Notes: generated by a model from the letters alone, not told the origin. Counted from the stretch's first letter, positions 34,169-42,017 are shown. The stretch is 64,000 nt of DNA from PALSA-612 sp963755155 (GCA_963755155.1 CAVWIV010000017.1:70883-134882); one strand, 5' to 3'. Translations and numbers: made by a program.

Positions 34169-34454
34169 GGGTGCGGATCAGTCGCTCGATCTGCCGGCCC
34201 GTGGCACGGCCTTCGTGGCGTGCGAGCACCTGCGAGCCGCCGCCGAGCAGCACGAGGGTCGGCACGGTGTCGACGTCGAGGGCGCGCATGAGCGGCCCGT
34301 TCGCGTCCGCATCGACCTCCAGCACGCGTAGGCGGTTCTTCTCGGTCACGTGCACCCACGCGACCAGGCTCGCCATCCGCCGCGCCGGCCCAGACCGCCT
34401 GCTCGAGAAGAAGAGAAGCGTGGGCCGTTCATCCGCGTGCCCCACCGCGTTCAT
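34158..34454 (-). CDS. Thioredoxin-fold protein lacking the CxxC cysteines
   Basis: 98 residues with thioredoxin-fold pattern: PTLLFFSSRRSGPARRMASL where thioredoxins have WCxxC, LEVDADANGPLMRALDVD, and the cis-Pro loop VDTVPTLVLLGGG. The two active-site positions are Ser (SSRRSGPARR), so it cannot perform disulfide exchange in the usual way; a protein-binding or chaperone-like role is more likely. It is preceded by a near-perfect SigB-type promoter and overlaps the next small membrane gene. Confidence in the fold is good, in the function low. Confidence 0.68.
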   Translation of the reverse strand: MNAVGHADERPTLLFFSSRRSGPARRMASLVAWVHVTEKNRLRVLEVDADANGPLMRALDVDTVPTLVLLGGGSQVLARHEGRATGRQIERLIRTHVD

Positions 34455-34463
34455 GATCACCGT

Positions 34464-34490
34464 GTACCCGGCGCGAGCGAGGGCTAAAAC
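34464..34490 (-). promoter_or_regulatory. SigB/SigF-type promoter before the Trx-like gene
   Basis: Minus strand: GTTT (34487-34490), 17-base spacer, GGGTAC (34464-34469). ATG 34454 begins ten bases downstream of the -10 box, so the transcript would be leaderless or nearly so. Confidence 0.68.
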
Positions 34491-34781
34491 TGTGCAACTT
34501 CGCTCGGGGCGATTTCGAGGCGCTCTACGAGCGTCAGCACGGCGGCACCGAACGGCGTGTCCTCGACGGTGGCGCGCACGAACGCCCAGTCGACCTGCTC
34601 GCGCAGTGCTCGGGGTGGATCGACCGGCAGGGAACAGCCCGTTCGTGTGGTCCGTGCTGGGCGGAAATTGCCGTGCAGACAGGTCCGACTCAGGTCGACG
34701 AGGACATCGCCGTCCCAGGCCCTTCAGGAGCCAGCCTTCCGTCGGCGCTCCGTCCGCAGAGAGTGCGTATCCGAGCTGCAT
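34484..34781 (-). CDS. Hypothetical protein, frameshifted
   Basis: A protein-like frame ends at TAG 34484 with PVDPPRALREQVDWAFVRAT, EDTPFGAAVLTLVERLE and IAPSEVAQF. Its upstream part is in another frame (MQLGYALSADGAPTEGWLLK); deleting one base at about 34720 joins them into about 98 residues. No family is recognised. The codon use is like that of the neighbours. A CGPC tetrapeptide readable on the opposite strand here is judged coincidental. The start is ATG 34781 or 34793. Confidence 0.45.
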
Positions 34782-34830
34782 TGCGCAGACCACTTAGCCC
34801 CGGCCGGGTCGTGCGAAACCAAAGCGGTGG

Positions 34831-34856
34831 GTTAGAAGCAGCCGGGGGTCGGGTAC
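34831..34856 (+). promoter_or_regulatory. SigB/SigF-type promoter before the DUF6458-like gene
   Basis: GTTA (34831-34834), 16-base spacer, GGGTAC (34851-34856), 35 bases before the start codon at 34892. Confidence 0.55.
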
Positions 34857-34891
34857 CAGTAGGCGGTAGCACCCGACGCAGGAGGTTCGGA

Positions 34892-35128
34892 ATGGGAATC
34901 GGAGTCAGTCTCATACTCATCGCCGTCGGCGCGATCCTCACCTGGGCCGTGACCGACAACGTCGCGAACGTCGATCTGAGCACCATCGGCGTCATCCTCA
35001 TGGTGGTCGGCCTGGCCGGCGGCCTCATCTCGCTCATGTTCTGGTCGAGCTGGGGCGGCTTCGGCGGCTTCCGCCGTGAGACGACGGTCGTGCACGACGC
35101 GCCGCGCGAGAGGGTCATCGAACACTGA
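34892..35128 (+). CDS. Small two-helix membrane protein (DUF6458-like)
   Basis: 78 residues: two hydrophobic helices (GVSLILIAVGAILTWAV and STIGVILMVVGLAGGLISLMFW) around a short DNVANVD loop, then a polar tail FRRETTVVHDAPRERVIEH. The pattern MGIGxSLxLIAxGAILxxAV and the tail match the DUF6458 family, widespread in actinobacteria and of unknown function. GGAGG lies six bases before the ATG, and a SigB-type promoter precedes it, so it belongs to the stress-controlled small membrane proteins of this region. Confidence 0.8.
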   Translation: MGIGVSLILIAVGAILTWAVTDNVANVDLSTIGVILMVVGLAGGLISLMFWSSWGGFGGFRRETTVVHDAPRERVIEH

Positions 35129-35135
35129 ATGTCGC

Positions 35136-35164
35136 TGCCGGGGCCGCGACTCGCGGCCCCGGCA
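35136..35164. terminator. Hairpin terminator after the DUF6458-like gene
   Basis: A 13-base perfect inverted repeat, TGCCGGGGCCGCG (35136-35148) with CGCGGCCCCGGCA (35152-35164), three-base loop, starting seven bases after the stop codon. Confidence 0.72.
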
Positions 35165-35191
35165 CTCTCTGTTCCACGGCATCATTCCTCT

Positions 35192-35540
35192 ATGGCGACC
35201 CCGGAGCCACATGTCGAGTTGCTGCCGAACTGCGCGGTCATCACGCTGTCGGGGGAGCTCGATGCGTATCGACGCGCCCGAGCTTCGCCGCACGTTCGAG
35301 GCGCTGCTCGAGACCAAGCCCGCGCTCGTCGTCCTCGACCTTACGGCCGTGTCGTTCCTCGACTCGACCGTGCTCGGGGCCATCGTCGGACTGCTCCGGC
35401 GCGTGCGCGAGGGAGGCGGCGAGCTACGGACGGTGCTGCCCGACACGACTGCCCGCCGGATCTTCGAGATCACGAACCTTGTCGCCGCGCTCGACGTCTG
35501 GCCGAGTCGGGATGAAGCGACCGCCGACGCCGCTACGTAG
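35192..35540 (+). CDS. STAS-domain anti-sigma factor antagonist, frameshifted
   Basis: ATG 35192 begins EPHVELLPNCAVITLSGELDAY; after deletion of one C at about 35270 it continues DAPELRRTFEALLE, PALVVLDLTAVSFLDSTVLG and AIVGLLRRVREGG. The DLTxVxFLDSTxLG motif holds the phosphorylatable Ser of RsbV/SpoIIAA-type antagonists. Such proteins, when unphosphorylated, bind the anti-sigma HATPase and release the sigma factor. The gene is convergent with the HATPase gene (stop overlap of eight bases), an unusual orientation within the cluster. Confidence 0.8.
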
Positions 35541-35949
35541 CGGCTAGCCGCTTGCGCATGCGAACGACGGTGCCCTGCGCGGAGGCGCCGTCCTCGAGGA
35601 CGACCTCGTCCATCACCGCCCGCACGATGGCCAGCCCCATGCCGCTCTCGGCCGGCCCGTCCGTGAGCGCGGCCTCTTCCATGTCGAGAAAGGCAGGGCC
35701 TGCGCCGTCGTCCTCCACCGATACCTCGATCGCGTCCGGCTCGACCCGGTAGACGATGCGAACGACGCCGGTCGCAGCCGTGGCGCCGTGCTGGACCGCG
35801 TTGCCGCAGACCTCCGTTACGGCGAGCTTGAGGTCGGCGAGCTCGATCTCACTCATCCGCGTCTGCATGGCAATGCCGGACAGGACGAGCCTGCAGAGAA
35901 CGAGGTAGTCGGCCTTGGCCGGGATCGTGAGCTTGACAGTGTCGCTCAC
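35533..35949 (-). CDS. Anti-sigma factor, RsbW-like HATPase serine kinase
   Basis: 138 residues from GTG 35949. The N box ELADLKLAVTEVCGNAVQHG and the G1/G2 boxes VEDDGAGP and ESGMGLAIVRAVMDEV define a GHKL ATPase of the RsbW/SpoIIAB type. It would hold the adjacent sigma factor inactive and phosphorylate STAS antagonists. Start and sigma stop overlap in GTGA, so RsbW is translated from the end of the sigma gene, an arrangement that keeps the two in step. Confidence 0.88.
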   Translation of the reverse strand: MSDTVKLTIPAKADYLVLCRLVLSGIAMQTRMSEIELADLKLAVTEVCGNAVQHGATAATGVVRIVYRVEPDAIEVSVEDDGAGPAFLDMEEAALTDGPAESGMGLAIVRAVMDEVVLEDGASAQGTVVRMRKRLAAT

Positions 35950-36705
35950 GAGCCCTGCTCCGTTACTGCGCCCTCGAGCCGGCCGCGCATGACGGCGAGC
36001 GACCTGCGCAGCAGCCTCGAGACGTGCATCTGGGAGATGCCGACGCGGGCTCGCGATCTCCGACTGGGTCAGCCCGTCGTAGAACCGCAGCTCGACGATC
36101 ATCCGCTCTCGCTCGTCGAGCGCCGAGAGCCCCGACTCGAGCAACGCAGTGTTCTCGACCTCGTCGTAGCCGACATCCGGCCCACCGAAGAGGTCCTCGA
36201 CGGTGCCTTCGCCGTCCTCGCCGAGCCCGAGTGGCTGTGAGAGCGACCTCGTCGAGTACGCGTGGTACGTCTCGAGCGCCTCCACAACCTCCTCGTGCTC
36301 CAGCTCTGCCTCTTCGGCGAGCTCGGCGATCGTCGGCGAGCGCCCGAGGTCGGCGCTGAGAGCCTCGATCGTGCGCGTGAGCTTCAGGCTCAGCTCCTTC
36401 ATCCGCCGCGGCACGTGGATGGCCCAGGCCCGGTCCCGGAAGTGGCGCTGGATCTCACCGACGATCGTCGGCACCGCGTACGTCGTGAACTTCACGCCGC
36501 GGTCGACGTCGAAGCGCTGGATCGCCAGGACGAGCCCGATCGACCCGACCTGGATGAGATCCTCGAGCGGCTCGCCTCGCCCCGAGTAGCGCGAGGCGAT
36601 GTTCCGGACGAGCGGTAGGTACTGCTCCACCAGCTTGTCCCTCGCCGCATCGTCCCCGGCGCGGTAGGCGCCGATCAGCTCGAGGACGTCTGGCTCTGTT
36701 GCCAT
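35946..36705 (-). CDS. SigB/SigF-type RNA polymerase sigma factor, frameshifted
   Basis: About 253 residues after deleting one C at about 36048. Region 2: LVEQYLPLVRNIASRYSGRG, EDLIQVGSIGLVLAIQRFD and VKFTTYAVPTIVGEIQRHFR. Region 3: LTRTIEALSADLGRSPTIAE. Region 4: ERERMIVELRFYDGLTQSEIA, then in the repaired frame SRVGISQMHVSRLLRRSL, the helix-turn-helix that reads the -35 box. This is the general-stress group of sigma-70 factors. GAGGAG lies eleven bases before ATG 36705. It is co-transcribed with the STAS antagonist, the degenerate HATPase and RsbW, and a SigB-type promoter precedes the operon, implying autoregulation. Confidence 0.9.
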
Positions 36706-36713
36706 TGCAGCCG

Positions 36714-37094
36714 TCACTCCTCGGACGGGCCGGCCGAGACGCCGAGCTCCACCCAGTAGCCGTCAGGCCCGTCGTGCTCGGAGACGTCGTCCACGAGAGG
36801 CTTCAGCACGCGCACAATGCCTTCGTCGGCGAGCTGCGAGCTCGCGAACGGGCCGACCCGCGCGCGGAGGCCCGATGTCGCGGCGGTCGCCTCCATCGTC
36901 ACCGTGTCGGCGGCGAGCTCTTGCGTGATGAGGCTCTCGAGCGCGAGCAGCAGCTCCTCGACGCGGTCGACGGGAAGCTCGAGGCGGGAAGACATGCCGC
37001 CGAGCACGAGCCGGCCGACGCCCCGGTAGCCCGCAGTCGCGGGAAACTCGACGACGACGCGGTCGTCGCCGTTCGACCCTTCAGAGGCGCTCAC
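36714..37094 (-). CDS. HATPase-fold protein with degraded nucleotide motifs
   Basis: 126 residues located between the STAS and sigma genes, overlapping both by a few bases (GTGA junctions). VVVEFPATAGYRGVGRLVLGG followed by LPVDRVEELLLALESLI copies the start of RsbW/SpoIIAB proteins, but the N box lacks the Asn (ALESLITQEL) and no DxGxG or GxGL motif follows. It is therefore probably unable to bind ATP and may serve as a docking or decoy partner in the partner switch. Confidence 0.62.
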   Translation of the reverse strand: MSASEGSNGDDRVVVEFPATAGYRGVGRLVLGGMSSRLELPVDRVEELLLALESLITQELAADTVTMEATAATSGLRARVGPFASSQLADEGIVRVLKPLVDDVSEHDGPDGYWVELGVSAGPSEE

Positions 37095-37489
37095 GCGCGC
37101 GCGGGCCGGCCCTGTGCCTCGGCCTCCGTGAGAGCGGCTTCACGGCTCTCCTGGAGGGAGAACACACGATCGAGCAGCGTGATCTCGAAGATCCGGCGGA
37201 TGTTTGCGTCGGCGCACACGACGCTGACGCTGCCGCCGACGGGCCGCAGTCGCTTGACGGCGCCCAGGAGCACGCCGAGCGTCATCGAGTCGATGAACGT
37301 CGCCTCCGCGAGGTCTACGACGAGCCAGGTGGCGCCGCCGTCGATCGCGTCCGCGATCGACGTGCGAAGCTCGTGCGCGGTGTGGAGATCGGCATCGCCC
37401 CGAACGGCGACGACGGCGATCCCGGCGCCCGCGTCGATCACGTCCGCTCCGAAAGCAGGATCATCCACGCCGCCAGGGCTACCCGACAT
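37091..37489 (-). CDS. STAS-domain anti-sigma factor antagonist (RsbV-like)
   Basis: 132 residues. GIAVVAVRGDADLHTAHELR, TWLVVDLAEATFIDSMTLGV and GSVSVVCADANIRRIFEITL follow the STAS antagonist pattern, with the phosphorylation Ser in IDSMTLG. First gene of the sigma operon. ATG 37489 is preferred over GTG 37495, because the SigB-type -10 box ends at 37501 and the transcript would start only about seven bases downstream: leaderless initiation at 37489. Confidence 0.87.
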   Translation of the reverse strand: MSGSPGGVDDPAFGADVIDAGAGIAVVAVRGDADLHTAHELRTSIADAIDGGATWLVVDLAEATFIDSMTLGVLLGAVKRLRPVGGSVSVVCADANIRRIFEITLLDRVFSLQESREAALTEAEAQGRPARA

Positions 37490-37500
37490 AGGCACACGTT

Positions 37501-37527
37501 CTACCCGTTTGCGGCGGCCGGTGAAAC
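37501..37527 (-). promoter_or_regulatory. SigB/SigF-type promoter of the sigma operon (autoregulation)
   Basis: Minus strand GTTT (37524-37527), 17-base spacer, GGGTAG (37501-37506), ending twelve bases before ATG 37489. It would let the sigma factor drive its own operon. Confidence 0.68.
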
Positions 37528-37547
37528 CTCTAAGCGCGTCTTTTGTT

Positions 37548-37886
37548 TCAGCTGCGCTTGCGCGAGACCGCGCGGGCGAGCTGGGTCTTGGTCATCTTCG
37601 AACGCCCCTTCACCCCGCGGCGCTTCGCTTCTTCGTAGAGCTGATCCTTCGTCCGGCCTCGCGGCGCGGAGCGATGCGCCCGGTGGCCGCCCCTCTGCCC
37701 GGACGACATGTCCGTGCGCGAGAGCCGCGACGACGTCTTCGACTCGCCGTGTCGCGCCCGCTCCTTGTTCACGGTGCGCGCCGCGATCTCTTCCGCGCGC
37801 TTCACTCCGCGTTCTTCGAGCGAATCCTTGATGTGCTCGTACTGACGAGCACGTTTGGAGCCCTTCTTCACTCCACGTGGTGGCAT
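37548..37886 (-). CDS. Small basic nucleic-acid-binding protein (plasmid-stabilisation/Rho-N-like)
   Basis: 112 residues, very rich in Lys and Arg. The N-terminus PRGVKKGSKRARQYEHIKDS and ERGVKRAEEIAARTVNKERA is a widespread actinobacterial pattern labelled plasmid stabilisation protein. The C-terminus RTKDQLYEEAKRRGVKGRSK and MTKTQLARAVSRK resembles Rho N-terminal/SAP-like helices that bind nucleic acids. Probably a chromatin-like or DNA-protecting protein under stress control: a SigB-type promoter precedes it and GAGGGGG lies five bases before the ATG. Confidence 0.78.
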   Translation of the reverse strand: MPPRGVKKGSKRARQYEHIKDSLEERGVKRAEEIAARTVNKERARHGESKTSSRLSRTDMSSGQRGGHRAHRSAPRGRTKDQLYEEAKRRGVKGRSKMTKTQLARAVSRKRS

Positions 37887-37915
37887 GTCGACCCCCTCGG
37901 TCTGGGTGACCGGGG

Positions 37916-37942
37916 CTACCCGTCGCCGGCGATCGGCGAAAC
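37916..37942 (-). promoter_or_regulatory. SigB/SigF-type promoter before the basic protein
   Basis: Minus strand GTTT (37939-37942), 17-base spacer, GGGTAG (37916-37921). It lies inside the last codons of the upstream STAS gene. The basic-protein ATG is 30 bases downstream. Confidence 0.66.
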
Positions 37943-38270
37943 CTCCGCGAGGGCGGCCGCCGCGTCCTCCACCGACTCGCGCACGGGCATTGCGTCCGAG
38001 AGGCGGACGATCTCGACGACGCGCGCCACGGCGCACGACGCCGGCACAGAGAGCGCGAGGCCGCCGCCGGCCGCAGTCGCGACACGCCCGAGCCCAAAAA
38101 GCGCGTGCAGCCCGGCGCTGTCGATGAACGACACACGGTCGAGGTCGATCACGAGCCTCCCGGTCGCCGCGAGCGGATCGAGATGCGCGCGGGCCTGCTC
38201 GACCGCGAGCTTGTCGACCTCGCCCTCGAGGCGCGCCACCGGCACTCCATCAACCTCGTTCAGTCGTCAC
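37916..38270 (-). CDS. STAS-domain anti-sigma factor antagonist, frameshifted at the N-terminus
   Basis: Formally the frame begins at GTG 38245 (VPVARLEGEVDK), but deleting one base at about 38252 extends it to GTG 38270, giving VTTERGDGVPVARLEGEV, the usual start, with GAGGA seven bases before it. The middle reads LVIDLDRVSFIDSAGLHAL with the phosphorylatable Ser. About 118 residues. It follows the large phosphatase gene by ten bases, so a phosphatase-substrate pair is likely. Confidence 0.8.
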
Positions 38271-38280
38271 GTCGAGATCC

Positions 38281-41200
38281 TCAGGAGTTGCCATGGCTCC
38301 GTGCCGGCTCCCGGCTCAACGGGCGCTCCATGACCACACGCGTGCCGCTCTCGCGGCGGTCGACGTCCACGGATGTCATGAGCGCCTCGATCAAACGCAG
38401 TCCGAGACCTCTGTTCTCGCGTGGGGACGGCTCCTTCCAGCGGCCCTCGTCGGCCACCTCGACGCGGATCCGGTCGCCGGCGAGCACGGCGTCGAAGTGG
38501 AACGACGAGCCGGCCGGCGCTTGCGCGTGCTCGATCGCATTGGCGCCGGCCTCCCAGCTCGCGAGGACGACGTCGCGCGCGTCGTGGTCGGGGACCGATG
38601 CCTCGGCGAGCCAACGCTCGAGCTCGGTGCGCATCGTCTTCAGCGACTCCGTTTCGACGGGGAGCGTGAGCGTGAGGGGAGCGAGTCGCACGGCGTCCAG
38701 CCGGATGGCGAGCAGCGCCACGTCGTCTCCTCGCCTGGGACCGAGCAGCTCCTGGACGATCGCGTCGATCATCTCGTCCGGCTCGCGCGGCGCCCGCGCT
38801 GCCGCCTGGGCCAGGAGGTCGAGCCCTTCGTCGATCGGGCGATCAGGACGCTCTACGAGACCGTCCGTGTAGAGCACGACCGTCGCGCCCGGCTCGAGCG
38901 TCGTATGCCACTCGGAGTACGTCGCCGCCGGATCTGCCCCGAGTGGCAATCCCCCGGCGCCCTCGCCCTCGAGAAAGCGGACGGCGCCTTCGGGATCGAT
39001 CACGAGCGGCGGCGGATGGCCGGCCAGGGTGATCGTCGTGGCGAGAGTCCGGGGATCGAGAGTCACGTACGCAAGCGTCGCGAACGGGACGTCCGTGTAG
39101 CTCGCGAGCAGGAGGTTGAGCTTCGTCACGGTCTCGCCGGGCGTCCGCCGGTCGAGCGTAAGGGCGCGCATGCCGTTCCGCAGCTGCGCCATCGTCGCGG
39201 CGGCTTCGACCCCCTTGCCGACGACGTCTCCGACGACGAACCCGAGCCTGCCGTCGGCGAGCGTCAGCGTGTCGAACCAGTCGCCGCCGACGTCCGCCGC
39301 CGTCGAGCCGGGGAGATACCGAGCGGCGACGCGCACGCCCTCCATGGCTGGAACGCTCTCGGGCAGCACGCTCCGCTGAAGCGTCTCGGCGATGTCGCGC
39401 TCCGTCTCGTAGCGTCGCGCGCGGTCGAGCGCGAGGGCGCACTGGCCGGCGATCGCCTCGAGGAACGGCCGGTCGCTTGGAGCGAGGCTGGCGGCTTCCC
39501 GCCAACCGAGTACGGCGAGGCCGATGGCGGAGCCGGCTGCCCACAGCGGCAGATACGCGAACGTTCCCATGCCGCTCGCCTCGCCACGCTCACGCGAGCT
39601 CGGGAAGTCGGCGGCAAGCCGCTCGACGCTCTCGTAGTAGGCCGGACGCCTCCGGCGAAGGGCCCTCGTGCCTGGCCTGTCCACCGCGAGCGGCACGCCA
39701 CGCTCCTCGATCAGCTCGTCCGGAACGCCCCTCCACGCGACGGGGTACATGTACCCCGCCTCCGCGTCGACGATGCTCAGTGCGGCAGCGTCGACACCGA
39801 TGGACGCAATGACCTCCTCGATGAAGATCGCCGCGACGTCTGCGGACGTGAGCGCTCCGGACAGGCCGGCGGTGAGCGCCTGCAGACGCTCCGTGCGACG
39901 GCGGGTGACGCGCTCCTCCTCGTACCCGAGACTGCGGTCGAGCGCGACGGCGCCCTGCTGGAAGATCGCGCCGGCGATGGCGAGAATCCCCGCGTCGAGC
40001 GCGGTCGGTGCGCGATAGACGAAGCGCACGGCGCCGAGCGTCCGTGTACTCGCCTTGAGGGGAAAGCAGTACGACGACTCCTCATCCGGCGCGAACGGGG
40101 GCGGTTGCACCTCGCCGTAGCGCTCGAGGATCTGCGCCCGTGTCCGGAGCGGCAGCGGCTGGCCCGACGCGACGACGTCCGCCTCGGGTGACGAGGCATC
40201 CGCCGGCAGGATCCGCTTGGCTTCGAGGGCCTCGTCCGAGAAGCCGGCGTGAGCGAGCAGCCGCAGCTCTCCGCGATCGGCGTCGAGGCCGTACACGACC
40301 ACGGCGTCCGCCGCCAGAGCCCCGGCCGCCTGCTCGACGATGACCTCCCCCACCTCGGCGGCCGTCCCCGCCGCCGACAGCTGCTCTGCGACGTCCTGGA
40401 GGAGCCGCGTGCGGTCGGCGGCGAGCTCCGCCTTCACCCGCTGGGACTGCTCGAGCTCGTGCAGGCGCGCCCGCTCGAGTGCCTGGCCGCCCGCTTCCGC
40501 TGCCACCGTGGCCAGCGCGATCATGTCCTCGTCGACGGCATGCGGATGCGCGAACGGGAACCCCGTCGAGCCCACGACCTCGCCTGCGACCTTGAGCGGC
40601 ACGGCGAGTGACGAGGCCGCATAGCGCACGAGACGGGCGCCGTCGGGGTACACGCGCTCGAGCTCGCCGCGCGTGTTCGCGTACGCCGGCTTGCCCGTGC
40701 GCGCTGCGGCCGCGATCGGCGCTCGGGCAGAGAGAGGCAGGCGCAGGCCCGGCTGGAGCGCGGCACGCGTCGCCGGGCCCGGGTCGATGATCACGAGCTC
40801 GCCGTCGTCGATCAGCCCGAGCGATCCTCCGGCCGCGCCCAGGAGATCGGGCATGTGCGACACGAGCGCCTGCGCCACCTCCGGCGGGGTAGCGGCAGCC
40901 GAGAGAGCGCGCGCGAGCTCCTGAAGATCCTTCGCCGCCGCCGACGCCTCCTCTGCCTGGGCGGCCCGCTCCGCCTCCTTGCGGCGCAGTCGCTGGAGGC
41001 TCCAGGCGATCCAGACGAGCACCAGTGAGATGACGAGGCTGGTCGCCCAGCGCCTCGCAATGTTGTTATCGGCGATTGTCAGTTGCCAGCGGGGGTCGAC
41101 GTAGAGGAGCAGGCCGAACCAGGCTGTCCCGATCGCCACGTGGGCGGGGCCGATTCCGAGGAAGACGGCGACGAGCACGACGGTCCCCACAAGGGGAGTC

Positions 41201-41310
41201 ATGAACATCTCGCCCGCGAGCAGGTGCGTTCCGAGCAAGCCGAGGCCGGTAAAGGCAAGCGCAAGCGCGTATTTCCGCCAGCCCGCGAACCTCTGGTCAC
41301 GAACGGCCAT
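38281..41310 (-). CDS. Membrane-anchored GAF-SpoIIE phosphatase with C-terminal HATPase domain
   Basis: 1009 residues. Residues 1-110 form about four membrane helices resembling the KdpD/MASE-like anchor (ALALAFTGLGLLGTHLLAG, MTPLVGTVVLVAVFLGIG, SLVISLVLVWIAWSLQRLRR). Three GAF-like sensor domains follow at about 130-310, 320-480 and 490-650. Residues 670-870 are a SpoIIE PP2C phosphatase: DVGGDWFDTLTLADG, VGDVVGKGVEAAATMAQLR, VVLYTDGLVERPDRP and GDDVALLAIRL with the metal-binding Asp residues. The last 130 residues are an RsbW-like HATPase (ASWEAGANAIEHAQAP, ENRGLGLRLIEAL). It would dephosphorylate STAS antagonists in response to a signal. TAGTCT is eight bases before ATG 41310. Confidence 0.9.
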   Translation of the reverse strand: MAVRDQRFAGWRKYALALAFTGLGLLGTHLLAGEMFMTPLVGTVVLVAVFLGIGPAHVAIGTAWFGLLLYVDPRWQLTIADNNIARRWATSLVISLVLVWIAWSLQRLRRKEAERAAQAEEASAAAKDLQELARALSAAATPPEVAQALVSHMPDLLGAAGGSLGLIDDGELVIIDPGPATRAALQPGLRLPLSARAPIAAAARTGKPAYANTRGELERVYPDGARLVRYAASSLAVPLKVAGEVVGSTGFPFAHPHAVDEDMIALATVAAEAGGQALERARLHELEQSQRVKAELAADRTRLLQDVAEQLSAAGTAAEVGEVIVEQAAGALAADAVVVYGLDADRGELRLLAHAGFSDEALEAKRILPADASSPEADVVASGQPLPLRTRAQILERYGEVQPPPFAPDEESSYCFPLKASTRTLGAVRFVYRAPTALDAGILAIAGAIFQQGAVALDRSLGYEEERVTRRRTERLQALTAGLSGALTSADVAAIFIEEVIASIGVDAAALSIVDAEAGYMYPVAWRGVPDELIEERGVPLAVDRPGTRALRRRRPAYYESVERLAADFPSSRERGEASGMGTFAYLPLWAAGSAIGLAVLGWREAASLAPSDRPFLEAIAGQCALALDRARRYETERDIAETLQRSVLPESVPAMEGVRVAARYLPGSTAADVGGDWFDTLTLADGRLGFVVGDVVGKGVEAAATMAQLRNGMRALTLDRRTPGETVTKLNLLLASYTDVPFATLAYVTLDPRTLATTITLAGHPPPLVIDPEGAVRFLEGEGAGGLPLGADPAATYSEWHTTLEPGATVVLYTDGLVERPDRPIDEGLDLLAQAAARAPREPDEMIDAIVQELLGPRRGDDVALLAIRLDAVRLAPLTLTLPVETESLKTMRTELERWLAEASVPDHDARDVVLASWEAGANAIEHAQAPAGSSFHFDAVLAGDRIRVEVADEGRWKEPSPRENRGLGLRLIEALMTSVDVDRRESGTRVVMERPLSREPARSHGNS

Positions 41311-41347
41311 CTGCCCTGAGACTAGCCGGTAACGCGAAGAAATACCC

Positions 41348-41372
41348 GTTTGCAGACTCAGGCGTTGGGAAT
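41348..41372 (+). promoter_or_regulatory. SigB/SigF-type promoter before the STAS gene at 41387
   Basis: GTTT (41348-41351), 15-base spacer, GGGAAT (41367-41372), 14 bases before the ATG. The spacer is at the short end and the -10 box is less exact, so this is weaker than the others. Confidence 0.5.
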
Positions 41373-41386
41373 CCAACATAGAAGTC

Positions 41387-41722
41387 ATGGAGAAATCCCC
41401 ATCTGTTGTCGAAGTCACGGGCGAGCTCGACCTGTCCACAGTCGCCCGCTGGGAGGAAAGCGTGACGTCGATGGGTCGAGACGCCTCCGTGGTCGTGCTC
41501 GACCTCACGGAGGTCGGTTTCGTCGACAGCGCCGGCGTCCGGAGCCTCTTCCGGCTTGTGCGCGATGCGGCGAGCCGCGGCACGCGCTTGCTCATCGTTG
41601 CTCCACGCAACGGCACGGTCAGGCGGCTGCTCGACATCCTCTCGATCCGGCTGATGACACCTGTCTGCGAGAGTCGCGCCGAGGCGCTACGCGCCCCGTA
41701 CCGCCTGTCCCCTACGGCCTGA
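41387..41722 (+). CDS. STAS-domain anti-sigma factor antagonist
   Basis: 111 residues: PSVVEVTGELDLSTVARWEE, VVVLDLTEVGFVDSAGVRSL and RLLIVAPRNGTVRRLLDIL. The DSAGVRSL motif carries the phosphorylatable Ser. It is divergent from the SpoIIE phosphatase and is the only intact antagonist on this strand; with the three others in the cluster it could feed different signals into the HATPase. Confidence 0.87.
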   Translation: MEKSPSVVEVTGELDLSTVARWEESVTSMGRDASVVVLDLTEVGFVDSAGVRSLFRLVRDAASRGTRLLIVAPRNGTVRRLLDILSIRLMTPVCESRAEALRAPYRLSPTA

Positions 41723-41741
41723 CCGCCGAGCCTGAAAAGCA

Positions 41742-41767
41742 CGAGAGCCGGCGTTAACCGGCTCTCG
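41742..41767. terminator. Bidirectional hairpin terminator
   Basis: CGAGAGCCGG (41742-41751) and CCGGCTCTCG (41758-41767), six-base loop, between the convergent ends of the STAS gene and csbD. Ten perfect base pairs. Confidence 0.75.
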
Positions 41768-41790
41768 TTGCCCGTTGAAGAACGGCTGAC

Positions 41791-41985
41791 TTAGTCCACG
41801 CGGTCCTTAACGTCGTCAGCGGCCTCCTCGACGTCCTCGGCGGCGTCTTCGGCGACGTCCCCGGCCTTGTCAGCGACGTCGTCAGCCTTGTCTTTGACCT
41901 CGCCCCACGTCTCCTGGGCTTCGCCTTCGGCCTGCTTGAGCTCGCCTTCGGCCTGCTTCATCTTGCCTTCCGTCTGGTCGTCCAT
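41791..41985 (-). CDS. CsbD-family stress protein
   Basis: 64 residues: TEGKMKQAEGELKQAEGEAQ followed by WGEVKDKADDVADKAGDVAE and an acidic helical tail. This fits the CsbD pattern (GKxKQAxGxxQxxxG) of small, highly charged proteins induced by the general stress factor in Bacillus and others; molecular function unknown. AAGGAG is four bases before the ATG, and a probable SigB-type promoter lies at 42018. Confidence 0.87.
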   Translation of the reverse strand: MDDQTEGKMKQAEGELKQAEGEAQETWGEVKDKADDVADKAGDVAEDAAEDVEEAADDVKDRVD

Positions 41986-42017
41986 GAGACTCCTTTCCAC
42001 TCGTCGGGAGCCTTGTT

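Noticed and set aside
34630..34660. CGPC tetrapeptide readable on the plus strand, resembling a thioredoxin active site
   Set aside because: No thioredoxin fold around it (no cis-Pro loop, no flanking strands), and a better protein is readable on the minus strand.
38293..40191. Long open frame on the plus strand opposite the SpoIIE phosphatase
   Set aside because: Translation is Arg/Gly-rich with no motifs; it is the mirror frame common in G+C-rich coding DNA. The phosphatase on the other strand has clear domains.
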